Assembly (NCBI RefSeq): GCF_020524005.1
Contig: NZ_JAIVKK010000004.1
Span: 186,001-250,000 of the forward strand
Direction of reading: 5' to 3'
Length of the DNA: 64,000 bases
Origin: Microbulbifer aggregans
Lineage (GTDB): Bacteria; Pseudomonadota; Gammaproteobacteria; Pseudomonadales; Cellvibrionaceae
Shown: positions 8,452-19,647 of the stretch, one piece after another
Numbering within the stretch: position 1 is the first letter of the stretch
Layout: every line of letters begins with the position of its first letter
Program-made: the position numbers and the translations under genes
Notes under the pieces: model-generated
What the model was told of the DNA's origin: nothing
The model's input: the letters and a program-made list of their open reading frames with translations, nothing else
Database searches by the model: none

Positions 8452-9765
8452 TCAGGCTGAGCTCGCGGCTGTCAGTTTGTGCGCCGGGAAGTTGAGGGTA
8501 AAGGTGCTGCCGCGCCCCGGAGTACTGGCGACGTTCATGGTGGCACTGTGGCGGAGCAATACGTGCTTGACGATCGCGAGTCCGAGGCCGGTGCCGCCGC
8601 TCTCGCGCGATCGACCCGCGTCCACGCGGTAGAAGCGCTCGGTGAGGCGCGGGATGTGCATCGGATCAATACCAATCCCGCTGTCTTTTACCGCAAAATG
8701 CCCACCCTGCGCGTCCTGGGTCCAGCGCAGCTCTATGGGCCCTCCATCCGGGCTGTATTTCACCGCATTGAACGCGAGGTTGGCGAAGGCGCTATGCAGC
8801 TCGCCACTGTCACCGGTAATGACGCAGTCTTCACTGCAATCCACCGTGATCGCGTGGCTCTCGCCGCTCAGTGCGCGAGCCTCTTCGGCCACGCGTTCTA
8901 TCAGTTCCCGTACGGATACTTTGTCGCGCCCACTGTCGCGCTCAGAGGTTTCCAGACGTGCCAGCAGCAAGAGGTCGTTTACCAGGCTGGTCATACGGGT
9001 TGCCTGGTCGCTCATCTGCGCCAGTGGCCGATCCCAGTTTTTCGGCGCCTGTCCACTGCCCTGCAGGGTTTCCAGATAGCCGGCAATCACGGTCAGTGGG
9101 GTGCGCAGCTCGTGGGAAACGTTGGCGACGAAATCACGCCGCATCTGCTCCAGGTTATGCAGTCGGGTGATGTCGCGCACGATTACCAGCGCTTCGTCCT
9201 GCCCGAAACGGGTCACTTCCATTTGCAGGATGCGGGAGTCATCTCCTGGCGCGGGCAGCGTGATGGGCTCCTGGTTGCCGGTTTTTTGCAGCGTTACACG
9301 CTGGTACATGTGCTCCACAAAGCGCGGGTCGCGCACAAAATTGACCAGCGGCTGGCCGGCGTCATCCGACTGCAGGCGCAACATCTGCTCTGCGGCGGGG
9401 TTCCACCAGGCCAGGGTCCCCTCGTCTTCCAGGGCCACAATACCTTCGCGCAGCGCGCTGGTGCTGTCCTGTACGCGGCGCAACATGGCATGCAGCTTCT
9501 GTTTTTCTTTGCGGTGGCGGCGCTGTATGCGGTAGAAGTCGTCGGAGATATCTCCCCATACGCCGAAGCTGGTGGGGGCGGGACCGCGGCGGCCATTGGC
9601 GAGCCAGTGGTCGAATTGATTCTGTTGCCAGAGCACCCAGAAAAGGTAAACAGCGAGGCCGGCACAGAGCGCCAGCCACCAGTGGCCGGTCGCAAAGCCG
9701 AGAATGGTGGTAACCAGGGCGATCACCACGAAACGTGCGAACTCGCCAAAACTTCGATCGAGCAT
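8452..9765 (-). CDS. phoR: Phosphate regulon sensor histidine kinase PhoR
   Basis: The membrane kinase that phosphorylates PhoB when phosphate is scarce. From ATG 9765 it has 437 residues: two N-terminal hydrophobic segments (FARFVVIALVTTILGFATG and WWLALCAGLAVYLFWVLW), a PAS domain (about 95-190), a HisKA domain with phospho-acceptor His in FVANVSHELRTPLTV, and an HATPase domain with N box (NLAFNAVKYSPDGG), G1 (DSGIGID) and G2 (GGTGLGLAIVKH). An in-frame TTG at 9837 would add 24 residues, but the added segment is not membrane-like. phoB lies upstream in the same direction with a 227-bp gap that may hold a secondary promoter. Confidence 0.94.
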   Translation of the reverse strand: MLDRSFGEFARFVVIALVTTILGFATGHWWLALCAGLAVYLFWVLWQQNQFDHWLANGRRGPAPTSFGVWGDISDDFYRIQRRHRKEKQKLHAMLRRVQDSTSALREGIVALEDEGTLAWWNPAAEQMLRLQSDDAGQPLVNFVRDPRFVEHMYQRVTLQKTGNQEPITLPAPGDDSRILQMEVTRFGQDEALVIVRDITRLHNLEQMRRDFVANVSHELRTPLTVIAGYLETLQGSGQAPKNWDRPLAQMSDQATRMTSLVNDLLLLARLETSERDSGRDKVSVRELIERVAEEARALSGESHAITVDCSEDCVITGDSGELHSAFANLAFNAVKYSPDGGPIELRWTQDAQGGHFAVKDSGIGIDPMHIPRLTERFYRVDAGRSRESGGTGLGLAIVKHVLLRHSATMNVASTPGRGSTFTLNFPAHKLTAASSA

Positions 9766-9992
9766 GATGGTTGGGCCATCTGTTGTTTCGCTGCAGGCTG
9801 CTCCGCACGGGCGGAAGCCTGCAGGCTTTGAATACAAAGGTAAAAGTGCCGGGCGGGGGCGTTGTTGCAGGCCCGTCGAATACGGGGCGCAGTGAGAGTG
9901 ATCCGCAAGGAATCCTCACAGGATGCTGCCCGGTATTTAGCCCGCGCCGGGCTGAATATGATGGTCCCGGTCATGGCATTTGGGGCTAGAGG

Positions 9993-10697
9993 TTACACTC
10001 TTTCCACAGTCTGTACAGAGAAGCGGTATCCGGTGCCGCGCACCGTCTGGATGTAGCGTTCGTGGCCGTCAATGGTGAGCGCTTTACGCAGGCGGCGGAT
10101 GTGGACATCTACCGTGCGTTCCTCCACATACACATTGCCGCCCCAGACGTGGTCGAGGAGCTGTGTGCGGGTATAGGCGCGTTCCTGGTGAGACAGGAAG
10201 AAGGTCAGCAGTCGGAATTCGGTCGGTCCCATATCTACGGGGCTGCCGTTGATGGTTACGCGATGACTGATCGGGTCCAGTACCAGGCCACCGGCCGTCA
10301 GCGGTTCTTCCGGCGTGCTGGGGCCGGCGCGGCGCAGTACCGCCTTCAGGCGCGCTACCAGCTCGCGGGGAGAAAACGGCTTGGTGATGTAATCGTCGGC
10401 GCCGGTTTCCAGAGCCTTGATCTTGTGGTCTTCCTCGCCCTTGGCGGTCAGCATGATAATCGGCAGGGATGAGGTCAGCTCATCGCGCTTCAGGCGACGA
10501 GCCAGTTCCACGCCGGAAACGTCCGGCAGCATCCAGTCCAGCAGGATCAAGTCCGGCTTTTCATCGATCACCAGTGCGTGGGCCGCTTGGGCGTTTTCCG
10601 CCTCGAGGCAGCGGTAGTCCGCCATCTCCAGGGCAACCCGCAGCATGTCCCTTACCGGGGCTTCATCGTCGACTATCAGAATCGTCTTGCTGTGCAT
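9993..10697 (-). CDS. phoB: Phosphate regulon response regulator PhoB
   Basis: A 234-residue OmpR-family regulator. The receiver domain has the acidic pocket (DDE near the N-terminus), the phosphorylated Asp in LILLDWMLPDVSG and the conserved Lys in DDYITKPFSPREL. The C-terminal winged helix contains TRTQLLDHVWGGNVYVEERT and the recognition helix DVHIRRLRKAL. Phosphorylated PhoB activates Pho-box promoters. Its own promoter region carries three 11-bp Pho-box units about 63 bp upstream of the start, so positive autoregulation is likely. It is followed by phoR. ubiA and ubiC read toward it from upstream in the same direction. Confidence 0.96.
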   Translation of the reverse strand: MHSKTILIVDDEAPVRDMLRVALEMADYRCLEAENAQAAHALVIDEKPDLILLDWMLPDVSGVELARRLKRDELTSSLPIIMLTAKGEEDHKIKALETGADDYITKPFSPRELVARLKAVLRRAGPSTPEEPLTAGGLVLDPISHRVTINGSPVDMGPTEFRLLTFFLSHQERAYTRTQLLDHVWGGNVYVEERTVDVHIRRLRKALTIDGHERYIQTVRGTGYRFSVQTVERV

Positions 10698-10759
10698 TTG
10701 CCTGCCATACCCTAGCTGATTACATCGTCAGTGAACTGACTTCGTTCTTAGAGTGGCCA

Positions 10760-10792
10760 TTTAACGTCACTTTAATGACAAATATATGACAG
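10760..10792 (-). promoter_or_regulatory. Pho box upstream of phoB (three 11-bp units)
   Basis: On the minus strand the sequence reads CTGTCATATAT, then TTGTCATTAAA, then GTGACGTTAAA. The first two units match the PhoB consensus (CTGTCATA-A-T-CTGTCA); the third is degenerate. The 11-bp period fits tandem PhoB dimers. It lies 63 bp before the phoB start. Confidence 0.85.
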
Positions 10793-10831
10793 CAGGGTCC
10801 CGATCACGACGGGAAAATCGAAGAAATCGCC

Positions 10832-11719
10832 CTAAATGGCGAGGTAGTGGGAAAAAATTCCGGCAAAAACCGCAGCGCCGACCCAGTTATTGTTCAGGAA
10901 AGCCCTGAAGCAAGGCTCACGTTGACGGTCCCTGATCAGCCACTGCTGGTAGGCGAAGAGCGCTGCAGCAACGGTGACCCCACAGTAGTAGAGTGCTCCC
11001 AGGTTTGCCCGGTCACCCAGCATCAGCAGTGCGACCAGCACCATGACCTGCAGACTGGCGGTCATGGCCCTGTCCATCTCGCCAAACAGGATGGCGGTGG
11101 ATTTGACACCGATTTTGAGATCGTCATCGCGGTCCACCATGGCGTAAAAGGTGTCGTAGGCCACCGTCCACAGCAGGTTGGCGGTGAAGATCAACCACGC
11201 CACTGCGGGTACTTCGCCCGTTGCGGCGGCGAAGGCCATGGGAATCCCCATGCTGAACGCGGCCCCCAGCACCACTTGCGGCATGTGGGTGTAGCGTTTG
11301 GCGAAGGGGTAGCAGAATGCCAGTGCCAGAGCCGGCAGTGACATCAATATGGTGAGCTTGTTGGTGGTCAGCACCAGTAAGAACGCGGCCAGACTGAGTC
11401 CGGCAAACAGCAGCAGGGCCCCTTTCGGGGTGGCAGCTCCGGTTGCGAGTGGGCGCGCGGCGGTACGCTTTACATGGCCATCGATTTTGCGGTCGGCGAA
11501 ATCATTGATCGCACACCCGGCGGCGCGCATGAAAATGACCCCCAGGGTAAACACCGCGAACAGGTGCAGTCCCGGCCAGCCCTCGGCGGCGATCCACAGT
11601 GCCCACCAGGTAGGCCACAATAACAGCAGGGAGCCGATTGGGCGGTCGAGGCGCGCCAGTTGCCAGTACGGCAGTGCCTGGGGCCAGCGTCGCTGGAGCT
11701 GTTGGCTGATCACTTGCAT
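10832..11719 (-). CDS. ubiA: 4-hydroxybenzoate polyprenyltransferase UbiA
   Basis: UbiA attaches the polyprenyl side chain to 4-hydroxybenzoate in ubiquinone synthesis, at the inner membrane. The 295-residue protein is highly hydrophobic with eight or nine helices and has the two aspartate-rich Mg-diphosphate motifs: NDFADRKID in the first half and [12 protein letters not shown] in the second. The opening block [18 protein letters not shown] is characteristic of UbiA. It follows ubiC by 27 bp, so product (4-hydroxybenzoate) and next enzyme are encoded together. Start ATG 11719. No terminator is obvious between ubiA and phoB. Confidence 0.95.
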   Translation of the reverse strand: MQVISQQLQRRWPQALPYWQLARLDRPIGSLLLLWPTWWALWIAAEGWPGLHLFAVFTLGVIFMRAAGCAINDFADRKIDGHVKRTAARPLATGAATPKGALLLFAGLSLAAFLLVLTTNKLTILMSLPALALAFCYPFAKRYTHMPQVVLGAAFSMGIPMAFAAATGEVPAVAWLIFTANLLWTVAYDTFYAMVDRDDDLKIGVKSTAILFGEMDRAMTASLQVMVLVALLMLGDRANLGALYYCGVTVAAALFAYQQWLIRDRQREPCFRAFLNNNWVGAAVFAGIFSHYLAI

Positions 11720-11746
11720 TTCATTCGTGTCCGCCCCCGTGGGGGC

Positions 11747-12319
11747 TCAGGTCATCGGTGGTGATTGTGGATTGAAGCTGCTGAGGAAGGTCTCTGCAAC
11801 CAGCAGGGGTTTGTCGTGCAACCAAAAAGTGGAGCGTCGCCCCCAGGCGCGTGGTGTCATATCGACGAGCTCGGCGAGCTGACAGCGGGGATTGCGCTCG
11901 AGACGGTTGAGGACGATCGGGCCGCGCCGGGTATCCGGTTGGCTGAACAAGAGCTCACCGAGTGGGCGGTTGTCGAGGGTGCGCAGGTAGCGACTCTTGC
12001 CCCCGAGGGTGCGCTCGGGCAACACGCTGCGGGCGTAGACCCAGGGTTGGCCTTTGCCGCACAGCAGGACTTCGCGGATAACGGCTTGGGAGCGCTCGCG
12101 CAGGTTCAGGGCTCGGCGCTCTTCCGGGTGCGGCTGCTGCCAGCCCTGGTGGAGGATCTTCACACTGAATTCGCCGTCACTGAGATGTTTGAGTGCCGCG
12201 GTCAGGGAGCCCGGATGCAGCAGCCATGGCAGCAGGTTCCCCGGGGGCGTGTGGCCGTGGAGGCTTTCCAGAGGCTGTGGATGCCAGTCACCGGTGGCGG
12301 TATAGGGGGAGTGGAACAA
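11747..12319 (-). CDS. ubiC: Chorismate lyase UbiC
   Basis: Chorismate pyruvate-lyase makes 4-hydroxybenzoate from chorismate, the first committed step of ubiquinone synthesis. The 190 residues match the family length. Recognisable blocks are LQPWLLHPGSLTAALK-like (here LLPWLLHPGSLTAALK), REVLLCGKGQPWVYARSVLPE and LGELLFSQPDTRRGPI, and the terminal WGRRSTFWLHDKPLLVAETFL, all containing conserved arginine and glutamate residues of the active pocket. The best start is TTG 12319, preceded by CGGAGTCAGCG; no suitable ATG is available. It is the first gene of ubiC-ubiA. Confidence 0.92.
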   Translation of the reverse strand: MFHSPYTATGDWHPQPLESLHGHTPPGNLLPWLLHPGSLTAALKHLSDGEFSVKILHQGWQQPHPEERRALNLRERSQAVIREVLLCGKGQPWVYARSVLPERTLGGKSRYLRTLDNRPLGELLFSQPDTRRGPIVLNRLERNPRCQLAELVDMTPRAWGRRSTFWLHDKPLLVAETFLSSFNPQSPPMT

Positions 12320-12551
12320 CGCTGACTCCGCGCGGGCTTAAAAAACGCCATTGTAACCGACCTGCGCGAGCAGGAAACCGGCGGGCTTTGCCCCCTTCGC
12401 ACCCTGCCGATATAGTGGCGGTCTGCCTGAGGCGCTTGCGAGAGGGTGTGGGGGTGTTGCTCTGCTCCACAGCAGCGCTTTGTATCGCGTTCACACGTTT
12501 TGAATCGACAATAAATATCCGGCAAATACCGGATAACCAACAGGACGAACC

Positions 12552-13865
12552 ATGGGGCTTACCAAAAAAATCGTACTGGCAATGGTCGCGGGTATCGCGG
12601 TCGGTCTGCTGTTTAATTTCCTCAATACCAGTCAGATACTTGGTGCCGGCGTCAGCGGGTTCATCAATAACTACCTGACCACCGGGCTGTTCGACATCGT
12701 CGGTCGAATTTTTATCGCATCGCTGAAGCTGATGGTGGTGCCGTTGGTACTGGTTTCACTCGTGTGCGGCGCCTGCGCGCTGTCCGAGGGCAGCCGTGTT
12801 GGGATCCTCGCCAGTAAAACGCTGCTGCTGTACCTGTGTACCACGGCGGTTGCCATATCCCTGGCGCTGTTGCTCGCACTGGTGATACAGCCGGGTGCGG
12901 GCATGGAGGTCATGGCGGGCGATGCGAGCTTTGAGCCCAAGCCGTCACCGCCGCTTTCCGAGGTCCTGATCAATATTTTCCCCACCAATCCGGTGGATGC
13001 CATGGCCAAGGGCAATATGCTGCAGATCATCGTCTTCGCCCTGTTGATGGGCTATGCGATTTCCCGCAGTGGCAAGCCAGGCCAGCGTATTGCCGGGTTT
13101 TTCAATGACCTGAACGAAGTGATCATGCGCATGGTCGGTGTGCTGATGGTATTTGCGCCCTACGGCGTTTTTGCCCTGCTGGCCAACAAGATTGCGCAGC
13201 TTGGGCTGGACGCCATTGTGCAGTTGATGAAGTACTTCCTTGTGGTGCTGGCTGCCTTGCTGATCCATGCGCTGGGGGTATACCCGCTGTTGTTGAAGCT
13301 GCTGTCCGGCCTGAATCCGATCCAGCTGTTGAAGAAAATGCGCCCAGCCATGGTCTTCGCATTCAGTACCGCTTCTTCAGCCGCCACCATTCCGGTGACT
13401 CTGTCCACTGTGGAGAAGCGCCTGGGCGTGGATAACAAAGTGGCGTCTTTCACCATCCCGTTGGGGGCAACGATCAATATGGATGGCACCGCGATCATGC
13501 AGGGAGTGGCGACGGTATTTATCTCGCAGCTTTACGGCATCGATATCGGCCTGATGGGATACCTGACGGTAATCCTCACTGCGACCCTGGCATCCGTCGG
13601 TACTGCGGGTGTGCCGGGCGTTGGCCTGATCATGCTGGCGATGGTGCTGCAGCAGGTGGGCTTACCACTGGAAGGTATCGCGATCGTAATGGGCGTGGAC
13701 CGCCTGCTGGATATGGTGCGCACTGCGGTGAACATTACCGGGGATTCCGTGGTTACCGCCATTGTTGCCAAGAGTGAAGGCGCTATGGATCTCGAAACCT
13801 TCAATGACGACACGTACCACAGCGTGATGAACGATGGCGAGCGCAATACATCCGCTGCCGGTTGA
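12552..13865 (+). CDS. Dicarboxylate/amino acid:cation symporter (DAACS family)
   Basis: A 437-residue inner-membrane transporter of the glutamate/aspartate/C4-dicarboxylate family (GltP, DctA type), using H+ or Na+ gradients. Eight transmembrane helices and two re-entrant hairpins are expected. The first hairpin signature is FSTASSAATIPVTL; helix TM7 carries NMDGTAIMQG; the second hairpin is GTAGVPGVGLIML; TM8 has DRLLDMVRTAVNITGDS. The Arg in DMVRTAVN at the end of TM8 favours an acidic amino-acid or dicarboxylate substrate. Start ATG 12552 follows AGGACGAACC. A strong terminator lies 40 bp after the stop. Exact substrate cannot be fixed from the sequence. Confidence 0.9.
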   Translation: MGLTKKIVLAMVAGIAVGLLFNFLNTSQILGAGVSGFINNYLTTGLFDIVGRIFIASLKLMVVPLVLVSLVCGACALSEGSRVGILASKTLLLYLCTTAVAISLALLLALVIQPGAGMEVMAGDASFEPKPSPPLSEVLINIFPTNPVDAMAKGNMLQIIVFALLMGYAISRSGKPGQRIAGFFNDLNEVIMRMVGVLMVFAPYGVFALLANKIAQLGLDAIVQLMKYFLVVLAALLIHALGVYPLLLKLLSGLNPIQLLKKMRPAMVFAFSTASSAATIPVTLSTVEKRLGVDNKVASFTIPLGATINMDGTAIMQGVATVFISQLYGIDIGLMGYLTVILTATLASVGTAGVPGVGLIMLAMVLQQVGLPLEGIAIVMGVDRLLDMVRTAVNITGDSVVTAIVAKSEGAMDLETFNDDTYHSVMNDGERNTSAAG

Positions 13866-13905
13866 CCTTCGCGAATGCCAAACAAAATAGTTGGACTTGA
13901 GACGC

Positions 13906-13937
13906 AAAAAAGCGAGCCTTCGGGCTCGCTTTTTTTA
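13906..13937. terminator. Intrinsic terminator after the symporter gene
   Basis: Stem AGCGAGCC / GGCTCGCT with loop TTCG, A-run before and T7 after; works on the plus strand and probably also for the convergent secreted-protein gene that ends at 13986. Confidence 0.88.
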
Positions 13938-13985
13938 TTGGGCGTGGGTCTCGTGATGGGCCGGATTGCCGGCTGTGAGGCCGGA

Positions 13986-14663
13986 TCAAAGTGCCGCAAG
14001 TACCCGCAGGTGCTCCGCATCCAGGCTTTCTTCCATGCGCTCGACCAGCTCTTCAACCATTTCCGATAGCGCTTTTTTGATCGCTTCTTCGGTATTGTCG
14101 TCAGCAGCAGAGCCGTCGTGCGGTGTTCGCACCAGATATTTCGTTTTGATTTTCAGCTCTTCGAGATCAATGCTTTGTTCGCGCAGGGCGCTGCCGGTGC
14201 GGTTGCTCAGGGTGTAGCTGAATTCCCCGGTTAGCTGGATGGTTCCTTTTTCCAGGTCGTAGCTCCCCCGAGGGGCCATACCGCCCAGGTGCTTGATGAC
14301 CTTGAGCTGCAGGTTGTTCTGAAGATTGAGGACGCCGTCTTCTGACACGAGCGGTACATCCTCGTCTTCGAGCATCTCATCGAGCTCTCGTCCGAATTCA
14401 CTGTGCAGGTACTGGGTGTATTTGCGTACCGCCTCCTGCTTCAGGTCGGCGAGGCCGCCGCCGTTGGTGGCCTGGGCCAGCATCAACTGCAGATTGCCGC
14501 TGGATACCGGCATCGGGACGTCAATCTTCAGTTGGGCCGGTGCGATGGTCATGCTTGGGTTGGCTTCATCGCCACCCCACAGGCCGCCCTGGGCCATGCC
14601 GGGCGCACTGACGGCGCTGAGCAGTCCGGCGAGCGCCAGGCTGCGGATCTTGAACGTATTCAC
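13986..14663 (-). CDS. Secreted protein of unknown function (paralogue 1)
   Basis: A 225-residue exported protein. It starts at GTG 14663 (GGGGAG upstream) with a signal peptide ending in APGMAQ. The mature protein opens with GGLWGGDEANPSMTIAPAQL, then a helical stretch with LAQATNGGG, then an acidic region (LDEMLEDEDVPL), a predicted beta core (GSYDLEKGTIQLTGEFSY) and an acidic helical C-terminus after the block DGSAADDNTEE. The neighbouring gene upstream (15010-15708) encodes a clear paralogue with the same block order. I recognise no family. Both read in the same direction, 346 bp apart, so each probably has its own promoter. Confidence 0.7.
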   Translation of the reverse strand: MNTFKIRSLALAGLLSAVSAPGMAQGGLWGGDEANPSMTIAPAQLKIDVPMPVSSGNLQLMLAQATNGGGLADLKQEAVRKYTQYLHSEFGRELDEMLEDEDVPLVSEDGVLNLQNNLQLKVIKHLGGMAPRGSYDLEKGTIQLTGEFSYTLSNRTGSALREQSIDLEELKIKTKYLVRTPHDGSAADDNTEEAIKKALSEMVEELVERMEESLDAEHLRVLAAL

Positions 14664-15009
14664 TCGTCACTCCCCAATATTTTTTTGTGCTGTATGGGAA
14701 TAGGTAGCTGGCGAAGTTGTTTTCGCTCTGAATTATTTAATTAGCGGTAACAGGCTGCCATTTATTGCGATGAAGAGCAAAATTTTTCGATGACTTAGGC
14801 GTCATTAGGTGTTGTTGTGCGTCATTTTGTGGTTTTTAAAGTCGATATGGGGTAAGTCCCCTGGCTAAAAAGGATCAAGCGGTGGCTGGTAGTGGATATT
14901 TGGAGGGAGTGCCAGGCAGACCAGCGAGTGCAGTGCCGGGTGGCTGTAGGTCTTTCGCTGTGAGTTTGCGGGCTACGCTAATTGTCGTCCGAAGCCCGCA
15001 GAATGGGGG
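14664..15009. other. Intergenic region between the two secreted paralogues
   Basis: No gene supported. It contains an inverted repeat GCGGGCT (14967-14973) / AGCCCGC (14993-14999) just after the stop of paralogue 2 on the minus strand, without a T-run, and a small GGGG...CCCC hairpin near 14850. The AT-rich part at 14700-14830 is the likely promoter region of paralogue 1. Confidence 0.5.
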
Positions 15010-15708
15010 TCAATTGTCGCTGCTGTTTAGCTCGCGCAAGCTGTCGGCTTCGAGGTCGTTATCGATTTTTGCCAGTAGGCGGTCTACGAGCTGAGCGAGT
15101 AACTTGTCCAGTTTCTCATCGGTGTTATCTTCACTGCTGCTGCCATCCGCCGGAGATTTGATCTCGTATTTTTCCTTGAGATAGAGGTCTGCCAGATCCA
15201 GGCGCTTCTCGTGTAGAACCTGGCCGCTCGGCGCGTGCACCCGGAAACGGAATTCGCCATTGATGCTCAGGTTGCCTCGCTCAAGCTCATACTCGCTGGT
15301 GCTTTTCAGGCCACTTAACTGTTTCACTACTACTACATCAATGAAGTTGTGCAGGGTCAGGGCCGTGTTGTCGGCAATCAGCGGCACTTCTTCGTCGGCA
15401 AAAAAAGCACGCAACTGGGTCTCAAGCGTCTGGCGCAGGTGATCGGTATGGCGACGGGTCGCCGCTTCTTTTGCTGCTGATGCGCCGCTTCCGGCGGTAG
15501 CCTGGGCCAGCAGGGCATCGAAATCGTTGCCCTGCAGGGGCGTGGGGATTTCGAGGGCAATTTCTGCGCGGGCCAGCGTGATATGTGGAACGGGTGGCTC
15601 CTCACCACCCCTGCCAAATAAACCCTGGGCCAGGGTGGATTGGCTGGCAATGGAAGAGGACAACAGCAGGCCTGCGAGAAAAATGCCGCGCACATGTGAG
15701 GTATTCAC
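15010..15708 (-). CDS. Secreted protein of unknown function (paralogue 2)
   Basis: The frame is open from 15795, but GTG 15708 is preferred: it is preceded by AGGAAGG at 6 bp and gives an N-terminus (VNTSHVRGIFLAGLLLS) that lines up with paralogue 1 (MNTFKIRSLALAGLLS). The result is a 232-residue exported protein, cleaved after STLAQ. The block order is the same as in paralogue 1: GLFGRGGEEP, LLAQATAGSG, FFADEEVPLI, STSEYELERGNLSINGEF, and DGSSSEDNTDE before an acidic helical tail. Identity is moderate across the full length. Function unknown; the conserved block DGSxxxDNTxE may be useful for a profile search. Confidence 0.7.
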   Translation of the reverse strand: MNTSHVRGIFLAGLLLSSSIASQSTLAQGLFGRGGEEPPVPHITLARAEIALEIPTPLQGNDFDALLAQATAGSGASAAKEAATRRHTDHLRQTLETQLRAFFADEEVPLIADNTALTLHNFIDVVVVKQLSGLKSTSEYELERGNLSINGEFRFRVHAPSGQVLHEKRLDLADLYLKEKYEIKSPADGSSSEDNTDEKLDKLLAQLVDRLLAKIDNDLEADSLRELNSSDN

Positions 15709-15920
15709 GGAAACCTTCCTGAAATCTTTAGACAGAGATTGATGGTTACCCTGAAAGGGTGATGCGTTTCGGGCGGTGTACGACTGGATAAGCATCCGCC
15801 CTGGTTATTTTGGTGACAGGCTGCCACCGCATGCGGAGCATTGCAAAAATATTGGTGACCACGCATGACCAATTGGTCGTATTTATGGCCTGTCGACCTG
15901 ATTTCGCCCGGGAATGGGCG

Positions 15921-18014
<2,094 letters not shown>

Positions 18015-18024
18015 GTCAGCGCGT

Positions 18025-18948
18025 TCACGAACTCTTAAGTTGGCACTGGTTAATCGCGTTGCGCAGCATGTCGATTGCGCGGTGACGAGGAAAGCTCGCG
18101 CGCCACGCCAGGGCCACAGTGCGCTGTGGCGCCGGTGCCGCGAATGGGCGGGTTACCAACACGCCGCTCGCGTACTGCGAGGCTGCGGCCGCGGAAAGCG
18201 GCAGAACGGTAATACCCAGGCGCGAGGCCACCATGTGGCGCAGGGTTTCGAGCGAACTGCCATCGGCGGCGGTGCGGATGTGGCCGCTGCCCGCTTCCTT
18301 TTCGATGGACTGCTGTAGCTGGGGGCAGGCCTCGAGTACCTGGTCGCGGAAGCAGTGCCCTTCACCGAGCAGCAGCACATTGTCCTCGCATAGCTGTTCC
18401 GGCGTGAGCGTCTCGTACTTTGCCAGCGGGTGATCTGAGGGCATCAGGACGACGAACGGCTCGTCGTAAAGCGGCTGTGTCACTACATCCGGTTCGGTGA
18501 ATGGCAGTGCAATGATGACCGCATCCAGCTCGCCCTTGCGCAGGCGCGCACGCAGCGTGGAGGTGTAACCCTCTTCCACGTAAAGCGGCATTTGCGGCGC
18601 CAGCTGCTGAAGCTGCGGAATAAAGTGCGGGAACAGGTAGGGGCCGATGGTAAAAATCGCGCCCACGGACAGCGGGCTGCTGAGCTGATCCTTGCCGGCG
18701 CTGGCGATGTCCTTGATCGCAGCCGCCTGCTCCAGCACCAGTTGTGCCTGAGCCACGATGCGCTCCCCCAGAGGGGTCGCCTGTACACGCGTCTTGGAGC
18801 GCTCAAACAGGGCGACGCCCAGCTCTTTTTCGAGCTTTTTGACGGCAATGGAGAGTGTCGGCTGGCTGACGAAGCAGCGTTCGGCTGCGCGCCCGAAGTG
18901 CTGCTCCTGGGCCAGGGTGACGATGTAGCGCAATTCGTTGAGTGTCAT
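18025..18948 (-). CDS. oxyR: Hydrogen peroxide-inducible transcription activator OxyR
   Basis: A 307-residue LysR-type regulator that senses hydrogen peroxide through a reversible disulfide. The N-terminal helix-turn-helix (FGRAAERCFVSQPTLSIAVK) is typical. The redox cysteines are in GHCFRDQVLEAC, nine residues apart as Cys199 and Cys208 are in E. coli OxyR. Start ATG 18948. It leads recG with a 10-bp gap. The 236-bp region upstream, shared with the divergent GlsB-type gene, is AT-rich and is the probable site for autoregulation, but I cannot point to a convincing operator. yaaA in this window is a plausible target. Confidence 0.95.
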   Translation of the reverse strand: MTLNELRYIVTLAQEQHFGRAAERCFVSQPTLSIAVKKLEKELGVALFERSKTRVQATPLGERIVAQAQLVLEQAAAIKDIASAGKDQLSSPLSVGAIFTIGPYLFPHFIPQLQQLAPQMPLYVEEGYTSTLRARLRKGELDAVIIALPFTEPDVVTQPLYDEPFVVLMPSDHPLAKYETLTPEQLCEDNVLLLGEGHCFRDQVLEACPQLQQSIEKEAGSGHIRTAADGSSLETLRHMVASRLGITVLPLSAAAASQYASGVLVTRPFAAPAPQRTVALAWRASFPRHRAIDMLRNAINQCQLKSS

Positions 18949-19184
18949 GGTGAAGGCAATCAGGTAAAACTTGGCGATAGAGTTTATTCATAAATGCGGC
19001 CGAGCGGCCAGTAAAACTGTGAAACGCACGGTTAAAGTTCTCAAACTAGAAAAAAATGCTATTAAAACCTTCCCAAGATAGTAACTTTTGCTATTAACTG
19101 CCGGTTAAATTTCGGTGGAATGGCGCTGCTTTTGCTATACGTGTATGTGCAAGTGTTGAAATACATGTAGAGCGGAGAATCGCT

Positions 19185-19442
19185 ATGGGAATTTTATCGT
19201 GGATTATTCTTGGCCTGATCGCGGGTGCGCTGGCCAAGTGGATCATGCCAGGCCCGGATCCCGGTGGTTGGATTGTCACCATGATTATCGGTATCGTCGG
19301 TGCCTTTATCGGCGGCTGGCTCGGTTCCATGGTGGGCATTGGTGGTCCGGTGACGGGGTTTTCACTGGGCGACATCATCACGGCAGTGATCGGCGCAATC
19401 GTATTGCTCGTCATCTACCGCATGGTGAAGTCGCGCAGCTAG
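19185..19442 (+). CDS. GlsB/YeaQ/YmgE family stress-response membrane protein
   Basis: An 85-residue inner-membrane protein of the former 'transglycosylase-associated' family. Three glycine-rich transmembrane segments are visible: ILSWIILGLIAGALAKWIM, WIVTMIIGIVGAFIGGWLG and IITAVIGAIVLLVIYRMV, joined by PGPDPGG and VGIGGPVTGFSLG, the family's signature turns. Expression is stress-induced in several bacteria, but the molecular role is not known. Start ATG 19185 follows GGAGAATCGCT. It is divergent from oxyR, separated by 236 bp, which may matter for regulation under oxidative stress. Confidence 0.9.
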   Translation: MGILSWIILGLIAGALAKWIMPGPDPGGWIVTMIIGIVGAFIGGWLGSMVGIGGPVTGFSLGDIITAVIGAIVLLVIYRMVKSRS

Positions 19443-19647
19443 CGTCCTGTTCTGACCCCGATGTGAGCCCGGGGGCGCCCGCTTCCGGGCTCTGTTCACA
19501 GAATAAAAAAGTGAAACAGGCTATAAATGCCGTGTGCCCGTGCGGCACGTTATCCGATAACATGATGAGTTCCGCAGAGGCGCCAGGGTATGGCGCATAG
19601 CATTGACAGGATCCGGCAACGGAGTCTGGAGGTTTATACAAGCGGTT

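Noticed and set aside
8479-9831. 450-codon open frame on the plus strand opposite phoR
   Set aside because: It is the antisense frame of a GC-rich gene with clear kinase motifs on the other strand; no ribosome site and no recognisable domain.
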